DNA of 37,718 bases from SIG440 sp045579055. GTDB lineage: Bacteria; Bacillota; Clostridia; Monoglobales; Monoglobaceae. Below the pieces are notes generated by a model. That model searched no databases, was not told the origin of the DNA, and saw only the letters and a list, made by a program, of their open reading frames with translations. This document shows positions 15,542 to 23,715 of this stretch, piece after piece (position 1 is the first letter of the stretch; every line of letters begins with the position of its first letter). The position numbers and the translations under genes were made by a program. The DNA lies in the NCBI GenBank assembly GCA_045579055.1, contig JAZNLK010000049.1:1-37718 (forward strand), in the 5' to 3' direction.

Positions 15542-17812
15542 ATGGATTTTGCGAAATACAAACCGTACCTTATTAAATTTCTGATTGCCTTTTCCATAAC
15601 AGCGGTAATATGTGTAATTATCCTTGTGGGCGTTTTCATAGCGGCTATTATGGGTGTTTTCGGGGGTGTGGAAAACCTGGATATTCCCGCACTGACCAGC
15701 AATGCCTCCTCGCAGATATACTATGTTGACGAGCAAGGCACTGAGCAACTTTATGTGACCTTGACCGCAGAGCAGAACAAGGTATGGGTTGACTTTGAGA
15801 ACATTCCCCAGGATATGAAGGATGCTTTTGTGGCAATTGAAGACCAGCGCTTCTATTCTCACTCAGGCGTGGATTTGGGAAGAACCGTCAAAGCCTTCTT
15901 CTCATACTTAGGAAACAAAATCACCGGAAAAGCCACCTCTTTCGGTGGAAGTACCATAACCCAGCAGTTAGTGAAAAACCTGACCGGTGACACCGAGCAA
16001 ACCGCAGCCCGAAAAATACGTGAAATCTCTCAGGCTGTCAACCTTGAAAAGCAAATTTCCAAGGACAAGATTCTTGAGCTTTATATGAACTCCATCTATC
16101 TGTCCCAGGGTTGTACCGGCGTTCAGGCAGCGTCCCACGAGTTCTTCGGCAAACCGGTCAATGAACTGACACTGGCTGAATGTGCTTCAATTGCAGGCAT
16201 AACGCAGTATCCCACCTATTATGACCCAATCATCAATCCTGAGAATAACAAAGCAAAACAAGAAATTGTTCTCAAGAAAATGCTTCAGCTCAAGTATATA
16301 ACAAAGGAAGAATACAACGAAGCCATAGCTCAGGAGCTGGTTTTCGGCAGTTCCGATGACACCGAAGAGGATTCTGATAACATTAATTCCTATTTCGTTG
16401 ACCACGTCATCACCGAACTCACTGACAATCTGACCGGCAAAGGCTATTCCGAAACCCTGGCAACAAAAATGGTATACTCCGGCGGTCTGAAAATTGTCAC
16501 AACAATCGACCCCCACGTCCAGGAGACTATGGAAGACGTATACGAAAACACAGCCAACTTTCCCAACCACTCAGGCGATAAGCCCGTTCAGTCAGCAATG
16601 GTGGTTATGGAACCCAGAACAGGCGAAATCAAAGGTCTTATTGGCGGTATAGGCAAGAAAGACGGCAACCTTGTGCTGAACAGAGCAACCCAGAGCCGAC
16701 GTCAGCCGGGTTCAACCATAAAACCCATTGCGGTTTATGCTCCTGCAATGGAAGAAGGCATAATCAATGCCGCAGATGTATATATCGACCAAGCCGTAAA
16801 TTACAACGGCTGGATTCCCCACAATTACAGCAGAACCTTTACTGATAGGCCTGTGACGGTCAGATATGCCTTAAGACAGTCACTGAACACAGTTCCCGTT
16901 TTTGTCCTTGACGAGCTGGGAACAACCAAGTCTTATAACTTCCTGACCCAAAAGCTTGGCATAACAACTTTGGTTCAGAGCGAAACCGCCGCAAACGGGA
17001 AGGTGTTGTCCGACCTGGGATATTCCTCTTTGGCACTGGGCGGTCTCACTCACGGTATTTCACCCCTTGAGCTGACAGCGGCATACACACCCTTTGCCAA
17101 CGAAGGGTTGTACAGCCGTCCTTACAGTATAAAATACGTATCTGATGCCAGCGGAAGAATTATTGTTGAAGACTCGCCTTCATACACAAACGCAATGAGC
17201 GAAGAAACCGCCTACGTTATGAGCCGTATGCTTAACGAAGTTGTAACATCCGGTACAGGTGGCGGCGCAGGTCTCCCCTCGGGAATGTATACCGCAGGAA
17301 AAACCGGTACCACCTCCGACAACCACGACCGTTGGTTTGTGGGTTACACACCTCATTATGTTGCAGCAGTATGGTACGGCTATGACGACCCCCGACCCAT
17401 TGTGGCTTCGGGCAACCCTTGCATTCCGGTCTGGAGACAGGTTATGACCGAAATCAACAAGGACAAGGTTATGATAACGGCTCCGTCTGTTCCTTCAGGA
17501 ATCACCTCCGCCAGCTACTGCAATGAATCAGGACTTCTGGCAACAGAAAACTGCGAAAACAAATCAGCTTTTTGGTTTGATTCCGACAATTTGCCCAAAG
17601 GCAAATGCCGCATAGACCATTTGGGTGAGGAGGACGAAGGTAACGAGGAGGAACCCTCCGAAGAACCCGAAGGCGACACAAACGACGGACAAAACGATGA
17701 GCAAAACGGTGAACAAAGCGATACGGAACCTTCCAACGAAAACAGTAATCCCACATCCGAACCTACAAGCACCCCCACCGAAAGTCTTCCGTTTTCTGAA
17801 CCGGCGGCATAA
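15542..17812 (+). CDS. Class A penicillin-binding protein (PBP1A type)
   Basis: A 756-residue bifunctional peptidoglycan synthase. It has one N-terminal membrane anchor (about 11-40). The GT51 glycosyltransferase domain (about 75-260) has catalytic Glu100 in AIEDQRFYSHSGVD, GGSTITQQLVKN and the RKIREISQA segment. The transpeptidase domain (about 345-640) has the active-site serine in GSTIK (390-394), SLN (447-449) and KTGTT (587-591). The C-terminal tail of roughly 65 residues is low complexity, rich in Glu, Asn, Ser, Pro and Thr, and lies outside the membrane. ATG at 15542 has GGGAGG about 9 bases upstream. It is monocistronic, ending at a strong terminator. Confidence 0.94.
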   Translation: MDFAKYKPYLIKFLIAFSITAVICVIILVGVFIAAIMGVFGGVENLDIPALTSNASSQIYYVDEQGTEQLYVTLTAEQNKVWVDFENIPQDMKDAFVAIEDQRFYSHSGVDLGRTVKAFFSYLGNKITGKATSFGGSTITQQLVKNLTGDTEQTAARKIREISQAVNLEKQISKDKILELYMNSIYLSQGCTGVQAASHEFFGKPVNELTLAECASIAGITQYPTYYDPIINPENNKAKQEIVLKKMLQLKYITKEEYNEAIAQELVFGSSDDTEEDSDNINSYFVDHVITELTDNLTGKGYSETLATKMVYSGGLKIVTTIDPHVQETMEDVYENTANFPNHSGDKPVQSAMVVMEPRTGEIKGLIGGIGKKDGNLVLNRATQSRRQPGSTIKPIAVYAPAMEEGIINAADVYIDQAVNYNGWIPHNYSRTFTDRPVTVRYALRQSLNTVPVFVLDELGTTKSYNFLTQKLGITTLVQSETAANGKVLSDLGYSSLALGGLTHGISPLELTAAYTPFANEGLYSRPYSIKYVSDASGRIIVEDSPSYTNAMSEETAYVMSRMLNEVVTSGTGGGAGLPSGMYTAGKTGTTSDNHDRWFVGYTPHYVAAVWYGYDDPRPIVASGNPCIPVWRQVMTEINKDKVMITAPSVPSGITSASYCNESGLLATENCENKSAFWFDSDNLPKGKCRIDHLGEEDEGNEEEPSEEPEGDTNDGQNDEQNGEQSDTEPSNENSNPTSEPTSTPTESLPFSEPAA

Positions 17813-17855
17813 AACAAAAAAATTTTTGGGGCAGTTTGAATCTGTCCAAGCCCGT

Positions 17856-17886
17856 GCTCTGCGGCACTTTCGCCGCAGAGCTTTTT
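17856..17886 (+). terminator. Terminator of the PBP gene
   Basis: GCTCTGCGGC (17856-17865) and GCCGCAGAGC (17872-17881) form a perfect 10-bp stem with a 6-base loop, followed by five T. Confidence 0.9.
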
Positions 17887-17920
17887 AAATATTATTAAAA
17901 ATAAAAAATTTTTAAAACTT

Positions 17921-17960
17921 TTTGCAACCTTTTGCCCGGCTAAAAGGTATTATGTATGTA
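17921..17960 (+). promoter_or_regulatory. Possible promoter of the stalk-domain gene (sigma-A or ECF type)
   Basis: Two readings overlap. One is TTGCCC (17932-17937), 17 bp and TATGTA (17955-17960). The other is an ECF-sigma-like -35 block TTGCAACCTTTT (17921-17932). ACCTTTT and AAAAGGT also pair around GCCCGGCT. The choice cannot be made from sequence alone. Confidence 0.35.
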
Positions 17961-18008
17961 AACGACAAAAAACAAAAACAAAATTCAAACAAGAAAGGAA
18001 TTAAAAAA

Positions 18009-19229
18009 ATGAAAAAATTCAGAAAAATTACAGCCGGCGTTCTTGCCGCAACACTCCTCTCAACAGGAGCTGCTTTCGCAGCAAACACCGACATTGACAC
18101 ACTCTCAATCAACGGAAACAAAATTGAGGATGCACAAATTCTCACAGTTGACGGCGAATCCTTTGTGCCTGTTCGTGCGCTCTGCGAAGGTCTTGGAATG
18201 GAAGTTCAGTGGGACAATGACAACTGGATGGTAACAGTAGTTGATATGCCCCTTTACGTTACATTCTCACCCATAGCTGACGGCTATACTTTTGCAAGAA
18301 CTGCTCCCATACAGCTGGGAAGCTCGCCTGTTCTTAAAGACGGCAAAACATATGTTCCCGTGAGATTCATTGACGAAATCCTCAAGAAGGACTTCGCAAT
18401 TGAAGACAACGGTGACATCAACGTAACAGCCGAAATCGACAACAGTGTTGGAGCAATGGTTCTTGAAAAAATAACCGACGAAAAAGGCAACCTTTCAATC
18501 ACCGTAATGGACAGCAAGAGAGGCGAAGAAGTTGTTGTTAACATCACAGCAGACACAGCAATTGTTGATGCAGAAGGCAACACCCTGACAGCAGACGTTC
18601 TTGTTGAAAACGCAGAAATCCGTGTTGAATATGCAGATTTTATGACAATGAGCATTCCTCCCATGACAAACGCAGTAAAGATTCAGTTCCTTGGCGTAAT
18701 CGAAGAAGAAAAGGCTGAAAACGAATCAACCGCAGTAACAATTCTTGAAAAGAACCAGTCTGAAGACGGCGTTACATCAATCACCATCTTTGATGCAGAA
18801 AAGAACAGTGACGTCGTTGTAAACATTGCGGACGAAACCGTAATCACAGACAAAGACGGCAAAGAAATCACAGCAGATGCCCTTTCAGTTGGTATGGATA
18901 TCGAAGTTGAATATGCAGATTTTATGACAATGAGCATTCCTCCCATAACAAACGCAGTAAGCATCAAGGTTGCTGAAGCAAAGGCTACAACAACAGTTAT
19001 GGCAAAGGATGCCGAAGCAAAAACAATCACAGTATTCAGCAAAGAAATGAAAATGCCCCTTATTCTCAACGTATCAGACGAAACCGTTATCACGGACAAA
19101 GACGGCAATGCTCTCACATTCGATGCAATCGAAAAGGGTGCAGAACTTGCTGAAATCCAGCATTCGGAAGCAATGACAAAGAGCCTTCCTCCCATCACAA
19201 ACGCAACAAAGCTTGTAATTGCAAAATAA
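18009..19229 (+). CDS. Secreted copper-amine-oxidase-N (stalk) domain protein with three internal repeats
   Basis: A 406-residue exported protein. A signal peptide ends near residue 24 (AAFA). A stalk domain (PF07833 type; about 28-145) has the paired strands VDGESFVPVRALCEGLGMEVQW and DGKTYVPVRFIDEIL. Three tandem units of roughly 80-95 residues follow. Each runs from a beta-rich SITV/TITV strand through TVITDKDGN to a closing MTxSxPPxTNAxK motif. The closing motif of units 1 and 2 is nearly identical at DNA level. ATG at 18009 is preceded by AGAAAGGA; a longer frame from 17922 starts inside the promoter region and is rejected. No enzymatic residues are apparent. The protein is probably a cell-surface or wall-associated structural or binding protein. 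Confidence 0.85.
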   Translation: MKKFRKITAGVLAATLLSTGAAFAANTDIDTLSINGNKIEDAQILTVDGESFVPVRALCEGLGMEVQWDNDNWMVTVVDMPLYVTFSPIADGYTFARTAPIQLGSSPVLKDGKTYVPVRFIDEILKKDFAIEDNGDINVTAEIDNSVGAMVLEKITDEKGNLSITVMDSKRGEEVVVNITADTAIVDAEGNTLTADVLVENAEIRVEYADFMTMSIPPMTNAVKIQFLGVIEEEKAENESTAVTILEKNQSEDGVTSITIFDAEKNSDVVVNIADETVITDKDGKEITADALSVGMDIEVEYADFMTMSIPPITNAVSIKVAEAKATTTVMAKDAEAKTITVFSKEMKMPLILNVSDETVITDKDGNALTFDAIEKGAELAEIQHSEAMTKSLPPITNATKLVIAK

Positions 19230-19243
19230 CCACTCCTTTTAGC

Positions 19244-19276
19244 AGAAGCTCCCGCATACGTCGGGAGCTTCTTTTA
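19244..19276 (+). terminator. Terminator of the stalk-domain gene
   Basis: AGAAGCTCCCG (19244-19254) and CGGGAGCTTCT (19262-19272) form an 11-bp stem with a 7-base loop, followed by a T run that runs into the next promoter's -35 element. Confidence 0.88.
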
Positions 19277-19305
19277 TTGACTTTTTCATCAAAATAGGGT
19301 ATATT
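19277..19305 (+). promoter_or_regulatory. Promoter of the exonuclease III gene
   Basis: TTGACT (19277-19282), a 17-bp spacer and TATATT (19300-19305), immediately after the preceding terminator. Confidence 0.72.
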
Positions 19306-19328
19306 AAAACCATAGGGAGGTGATTCCA

Positions 19329-20084
19329 ATGAAATTTGTATCATGGAACGTAAATGGACTGAGAGCCTGTCTTGAAAAAGACTTCATGGGAATATTCAAT
19401 AACTTCAATGCGGATATATTTGCATTACAGGAAACCAAAATGCAACAAGGTCAGGCAGAAGTTCCAACAGAGGGCTATTTTCAGTATTGGAACAGTGCCG
19501 ACAAAAAGGGTTATTCGGGGACTGCCGTATTCTCAAAGGTTGAACCTATCAACGTAAACTATGGAATAGGAATTGACAAGCACGACCACGAAGGCAGGGT
19601 CATCACGTTGGAGTTTGAAAATTATTATTTCGTTACCTGCTACACTCCCAATTCTCAGAACGAGCTGGCACGGCTTGACTACCGAATGGAATGGGAAACA
19701 GATTTCAGAGAGTACCTGTTGGCTCTGGACAGCAAAAAACCTGTTATCCTTTGCGGTGACCTTAATGTGGCACACAAGGAAATTGACCTGAAGAATCCAA
19801 AGACAAACCGCCGCAATGCAGGCTTCACCGATGAAGAACGTGAAAAAATGACCGTTCTCCTTGAAAGTGGTTTCTGCGACAGCTTCCGCCACCTTTATCC
19901 AGATAGCATAGACATCTATTCCTGGTGGAGCTACCGCTTCAAGGCACGAGAGAAGAACGCAGGATGGAGAATTGACTATTTTATCACATCAAACAGCCTC
20001 AAGGACAGTATTACAGAAGCAAAAATCCACACTGATATTTTTGGTTCTGACCATTGCCCGGTATCTCTTGAAATTGAAATTTAA
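19329..20084 (+). CDS. xth: Exodeoxyribonuclease III / AP endonuclease
   Basis: A 251-residue EEP-family nuclease of base-excision repair. It incises DNA 5' of abasic sites and has 3'-5' exonuclease activity. All core motifs are present: SWNVNGLRA, LQETKMQ (metal-binding Glu), YSGTAVFSK, GDLNVAH (Asp/Asn pair), the WWSYRFKAREKNAGWRIDYF segment and the terminal GSDHCPV His-Asp pair. The start at 19329 follows GGGAGGTG; an in-frame GTG at 19320 overlaps that site. The thioredoxin gene follows after 50 bases and may be co-transcribed. Confidence 0.95.
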   Translation: MKFVSWNVNGLRACLEKDFMGIFNNFNADIFALQETKMQQGQAEVPTEGYFQYWNSADKKGYSGTAVFSKVEPINVNYGIGIDKHDHEGRVITLEFENYYFVTCYTPNSQNELARLDYRMEWETDFREYLLALDSKKPVILCGDLNVAHKEIDLKNPKTNRRNAGFTDEEREKMTVLLESGFCDSFRHLYPDSIDIYSWWSYRFKAREKNAGWRIDYFITSNSLKDSITEAKIHTDIFGSDHCPVSLEIEI

Positions 20085-20134
20085 CGAATATATAATATCA
20101 AATTTGAAAAACTAAAGAAAAAGGAGAATCAACT

Positions 20135-20449
20135 ATGAGCGTATTACATTTAACAGCAGAAAACTTCAAATCCACAATCGAAAGTGCCGAAAAGCCTGTT
20201 CTGGTAGACTTTTTTGCAGACTGGTGTATGCCCTGCAAGATGTTTGCACCAATTCTTGAAAAGGTATCAGAAAAAATCGGCGATGAAGCAATAATTGCAA
20301 AAATCAACATTGACGAAGCGGAAGCAATTGCAATGGAATATCGGGTTATGTCCATACCCACTGTTATTCTCTTCAAAAAAGGCGCGGAGGTTCAAAGACA
20401 CGTTGGAGGAATGTCCGCAGGGGAAGTTTTGAACCTTTTGAAAGGTTAA
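20135..20449 (+). CDS. Thioredoxin with WCMPC active site
   Basis: A 104-residue single-domain thioredoxin, the usual length. The redox pair is Cys31/Cys34 in DWCMPCK, where the standard enzyme has WCGPC. The cis-proline loop SIPT and the GG turn near the C-terminus are conserved. It should act as a cytosolic disulfide reductase. Gly-to-Met at the second active-site position probably changes redox potential or partners. AAAGGAG lies about 8 bases before ATG. No dedicated promoter is obvious in the 50-base gap after the exonuclease gene. Confidence 0.9.
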   Translation: MSVLHLTAENFKSTIESAEKPVLVDFFADWCMPCKMFAPILEKVSEKIGDEAIIAKINIDEAEAIAMEYRVMSIPTVILFKKGAEVQRHVGGMSAGEVLNLLKG

Positions 20450-20482
20450 TTCCAAGAAAATATAAAGTGTCATCAATGTAAG

Positions 20483-20556
20483 AGTGTGTCATTCTGAGCG
20501 AAGTCGGAGAATCTTCGTTAGCAAAAAGATTCTTCAATGCGTTCAGGATGACACTT
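20483..20556. repeat. REP-like inverted repeat with a CHSERS-type translation
   Basis: GTGTCATTCTGAGCG (20486-20500) and its imperfect partner CGTTCAGGATGACAC (20540-20554) flank a core with a second AGAATCTT/AAGATTCTT pairing. This is the widely dispersed bacterial repeat whose translation reads CHSERS...VQDD. A T-rich run follows, so it may also terminate the exonuclease-thioredoxin transcript. Confidence 0.75.
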
Positions 20557-20630
20557 TTTATTTTTTACTCGAAACAATATTGCATATCTTGCTGAAAACA
20601 TTGAAAATATTGCTTTATTGCCTTATTTCA

Positions 20631-20659
20631 TTGACTTTTGAGGTATCTTTTGCTAAAAT
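20631..20659 (+). promoter_or_regulatory. Promoter of the first FG-GAP gene
   Basis: TTGACT (20631-20636), a 17-bp spacer and TAAAAT (20654-20659). Three copies of TATTGC lie upstream at 20578, 20608 and 20616. The same hexamer, reverse-complemented, recurs upstream of the lyase gene. Confidence 0.7.
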
Positions 20660-20721
20660 GACCTTGTGTAAAAAATACGGATTTATTGGATAATAAATCC
20701 AACAAAAAAGGAGTCCTTGTT

Positions 20722-23538
20722 ATGAGCAAATGGACAAAAAAAGGTTTTGCTGAGTTCTCAAAGGGAACAATGGGGAACGGCGGACAGAACCTCTATGTAT
20801 CAGCAAAGGGTACTTTGCAGAGAATTTTCAACTTTGACGTAAACGGTGACGGCTATCCCGACCTTCCCATCACGAACAGCCACTCAATGAACGAAAAACC
20901 CAACATCTACATATATGACGAAGTGGGTCAGGAAAAGCCCCTTGAGCTGCCCTCAAACGGTTCTTTTGACGCTATCTTTGTTGACCTTTATGACAGAGGC
21001 GTTGAAGATTTGGTTGTTGCCTGCCAGCACAACGGTGTTCACTCTGATGTTTCGTCAATCATTTACTTCGGTTCGGAAATCGGTCTTTCCGAAAAATACA
21101 AAATGGAACTCCGTGCTCCCAACGCAGTTGGCGTTGCGGCAGGTGACTTCAAAAACTGCGGCAAAAAGGCTCTTGCCTTTGTTTGCGGAAAGAAGCTCCG
21201 TGTGTTCTATCAGGACACCCACGGAATTGAAGCATCCAAGTTCGAAGAGCTGGACATTGCGGCAGTTTCAATTGCTTCGGCAGATATTGACGGCGATGGC
21301 TATGACGATATTTATGTTATCCTTCAGGGAACAGGTGAGGTAGCTGTTTTCTGGGGCGGCGAAGACGGAATCAATCCTGAACGCAAGACTATATTCGGCA
21401 AGCCTGCAGCCCTGGACGACAGCCGTGCAACCTCCACAACCGCCGGAAGAAACCTCTTCCGTTGGGTTCCCTGGAGATGTAATGTTGTGACAACAAAAGA
21501 CAAGGTTCTCACTTTCCGTGCAGAGGATAACTACGCAGTATTCGAATCCTTCGGCGCTGACCGTCAGCCCGTTGAGGAAATCCGCATTAAATGTATGGAA
21601 AAACCCCTTGAAAAGAAAAGAATGTGTGACTATATGTTCTTTGGCGGCGGTGCAATGCACGCAACCTCAGGAGACCTCCGAGGCGACGGAAGCTCTGATA
21701 TCATTATCTCCGTTGCAACAGATTTCGACAAAATTGACAACACAATTGTCCTTTGGGAAAAGGAAAACTATTCCTTTGAAAAGGCATGTCTTGTTCCCAT
21801 TCGTGCCGCAAAGGCTCTGTCTGTGGGCAAGTGGGGAAATGACGGCAAGAATTATCTCTTTGTTTCACAGACAACAAATATGCATGAGTTAACAATTGAA
21901 ACAGGCATATTCAGCTTTGACAAGGACGGCAACGCAACCGAAGTTCGCCGTGTTCCGTCACACGAGCCTGTTCGTATGCTCAGCGGAAAATCCTTCACAG
22001 ACGGCAGATACCAGATGGCGGTTATCAACCACGAAGGCGAAAACAAGCTTGGCTTTGAAGAAGTTTGGATTTATCTCGGAGGCGAAGACGGCTATAATGC
22101 CGACAGAAAGCTTGCATTCCCCTCTTGTGCGGCAGTTGATACCTTTATGGTTGACCTCATAGACAAGGGAACTCCTGATGTAATTATTATGAACTGTGCA
22201 GAGAATGCACCAATGCTTTCGCCCGGCCCAGTTGTTTACTGGAACAGTCCCGATGGCTTTGACACCGTGAACAACAAAACACACTTTATCGAAGGCGAGA
22301 ACCCCCACGGCGGCACAATCGGTGACTTCAGAAAGAGCGGCTATCTTGACATTATCACAGGCAGCCTTGGAACTCCCGATATCAAAATCTTTGAGGGCGG
22401 TCCCGATGGCTATGACTTTGAGCATCCCAAGCTTCTTGCCCTGGGCCCGAAGCATAAGGAATATATGGAAAAGTTTGCCGGTGTTCCTTATGAATACTTT
22501 ATAACACACCACGAAAAGGGTGCATTCTATGACCCCGAAGTAAAACAGAATTACAATACTACTCGCTGGCTCTTTGCGGCTGACTTCAACGGTGACGGCT
22601 GGCTTGACCTGTTCGTTTCGGAAATTGTTGGCGACCGTTCATTCATTTTCTGGGGTGGTCCTGATGGTTTCAGCAATGACAGAATGCAGGAAATCGCAAC
22701 AGACGGTATTTCCGCTGCAAATGCGGCTGACCTCAACGGCAACGGATATCTTGACCTCATCTGTTCCTGCCACCTTTCAAAGAAGCACACTTTCGCTCAG
22801 GAATACGGTAAGTTTGTTATCTACTGGGGTGGTCCCGATGGCTATCAGGAACACAGAAAGACAGAACTGAAAACAGCTTGTTCAAATGCTCTCACAATTC
22901 ATGACTTCAACGGTGACGGCAGACTTGACATATACGGAACGGCTTATGCAAACGGACGTTGCCGTGATATTGACTCAAAGCTTTATTTCCAGACCGAAGA
23001 TGGTTTCTTCCACGAAACCGTATTTCAGGATATTTTCAACCATTCAGGTTGCGGATGTCTGGCAGGTGACTTCAACGGTGACGGCTTCATTGACCTTGCG
23101 GTTGCATCTCACAAGGCATACGGAAACCACGTTTGCGATGCTTATGTATTCTGGGGCGGTGAAGACGGCATAAACGAGCAACGATACACAAAACTTCCCT
23201 GCCGTGGTCCTCACGGAATGTGCTCTGTTGACATCGGTAACATCACCGACCGTTCAAACAGCGAATATTACTATTCAGAAGCCTACAAAACTGAAGAATC
23301 AGCAACAAAGGTTTCTTGGGTTGCTGAAAACGGTAAGAAGACATGGGTGAAGATTCAGCTTAGATGTGCAGATTCTATCGAAGCACTTGAAACAGCAGAA
23401 TGGTCAGAATCCTTTGAAAACGGAGCTGATATTTCGGCACTCAATCTCACAGGCTATGTTCAGTACAAGCTGGAACTTGGTGCATACTGTGGTTGCGGAA
23501 CACCAAGGGTGACAGAGGTAACGGTTGACTTTGAGTAA
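20722..23538 (+). CDS. Large FG-GAP/VCBS beta-propeller protein, paralogue 1
   Basis: A 938-residue protein made almost wholly of FG-GAP/VCBS-type repeats. Calcium-binding-like D-x-N-G-D/N-G loops occur at about residues 39, 188, 621, 670, 728 and 783, with degenerate copies between them (VDLYDRG, GDLRGDG, VDLIDKG, GDFRKSG). Each repeat leads to a strand ending in a [IV][YF]WGGxDG motif, seen in about ten intact or degraded copies. The last 95 or so residues form a distinct, strongly conserved domain (KTWVKIQLRCADS, ALNLTGYVQYKLELGA, RVTEVTVDFE). No signal peptide or membrane segment is visible; the start at 20722 has AAAAAGGAG upstream and matches the paralogues' starts. It has its own promoter and terminator. 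The fold is confident; the function is unknown. Confidence 0.85.
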   Translation: MSKWTKKGFAEFSKGTMGNGGQNLYVSAKGTLQRIFNFDVNGDGYPDLPITNSHSMNEKPNIYIYDEVGQEKPLELPSNGSFDAIFVDLYDRGVEDLVVACQHNGVHSDVSSIIYFGSEIGLSEKYKMELRAPNAVGVAAGDFKNCGKKALAFVCGKKLRVFYQDTHGIEASKFEELDIAAVSIASADIDGDGYDDIYVILQGTGEVAVFWGGEDGINPERKTIFGKPAALDDSRATSTTAGRNLFRWVPWRCNVVTTKDKVLTFRAEDNYAVFESFGADRQPVEEIRIKCMEKPLEKKRMCDYMFFGGGAMHATSGDLRGDGSSDIIISVATDFDKIDNTIVLWEKENYSFEKACLVPIRAAKALSVGKWGNDGKNYLFVSQTTNMHELTIETGIFSFDKDGNATEVRRVPSHEPVRMLSGKSFTDGRYQMAVINHEGENKLGFEEVWIYLGGEDGYNADRKLAFPSCAAVDTFMVDLIDKGTPDVIIMNCAENAPMLSPGPVVYWNSPDGFDTVNNKTHFIEGENPHGGTIGDFRKSGYLDIITGSLGTPDIKIFEGGPDGYDFEHPKLLALGPKHKEYMEKFAGVPYEYFITHHEKGAFYDPEVKQNYNTTRWLFAADFNGDGWLDLFVSEIVGDRSFIFWGGPDGFSNDRMQEIATDGISAANAADLNGNGYLDLICSCHLSKKHTFAQEYGKFVIYWGGPDGYQEHRKTELKTACSNALTIHDFNGDGRLDIYGTAYANGRCRDIDSKLYFQTEDGFFHETVFQDIFNHSGCGCLAGDFNGDGFIDLAVASHKAYGNHVCDAYVFWGGEDGINEQRYTKLPCRGPHGMCSVDIGNITDRSNSEYYYSEAYKTEESATKVSWVAENGKKTWVKIQLRCADSIEALETAEWSESFENGADISALNLTGYVQYKLELGAYCGCGTPRVTEVTVDFE

Positions 23539-23559
23539 TCAAATCAACATCTATTAAAC

Positions 23560-23613
23560 AAAAAGGCGAATGTCTCAATATGCGAACTAACATATTCCGG
23601 CATCGCCTTTTTT
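23560..23613 (+). terminator. Terminator of FG-GAP paralogue 1
   Basis: AAAAGGCGA (23561-23569) pairs with TCGCCTTTT (from 23603), with AATATG/CATATT pairing inside. A T run follows. Confidence 0.8.
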
Positions 23614-23646
23614 CTTGTCCGAAACCAAGCTTGGTCTTTCATATTC

Positions 23647-23675
23647 TTGACACAAACTGTCCCATATGGTATATT
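23647..23675 (+). promoter_or_regulatory. Promoter of the C11 peptidase gene
   Basis: TTGACA (23647-23652), a 17-bp spacer and TATATT (23670-23675). It overlaps a TTG that would otherwise open the frame, which argues for the start at 23716. Confidence 0.75.
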
Positions 23676-23715
23676 TAACCTATATATGTTTCTACAAAAA
23701 CCGGGAGAAATTTCA

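Noticed and set aside
20484..20693. 69-codon plus-strand reading frame beginning MCHSERS
   Set aside because: This is the translation of a dispersed repeat that continues across the FG-GAP promoter, not a gene.
21958..22512. 184-codon minus-strand reading frame
   Set aside because: It is a shadow of the repeat-rich FG-GAP gene; similar shadows occur in the other paralogues because of the shared codon pattern.
23647..23715. 23-codon N-terminal extension of the C11 peptidase
   Set aside because: Its TTG start is the -35 element of a consensus promoter; the ATG at 23716 precedes a normal signal sequence.
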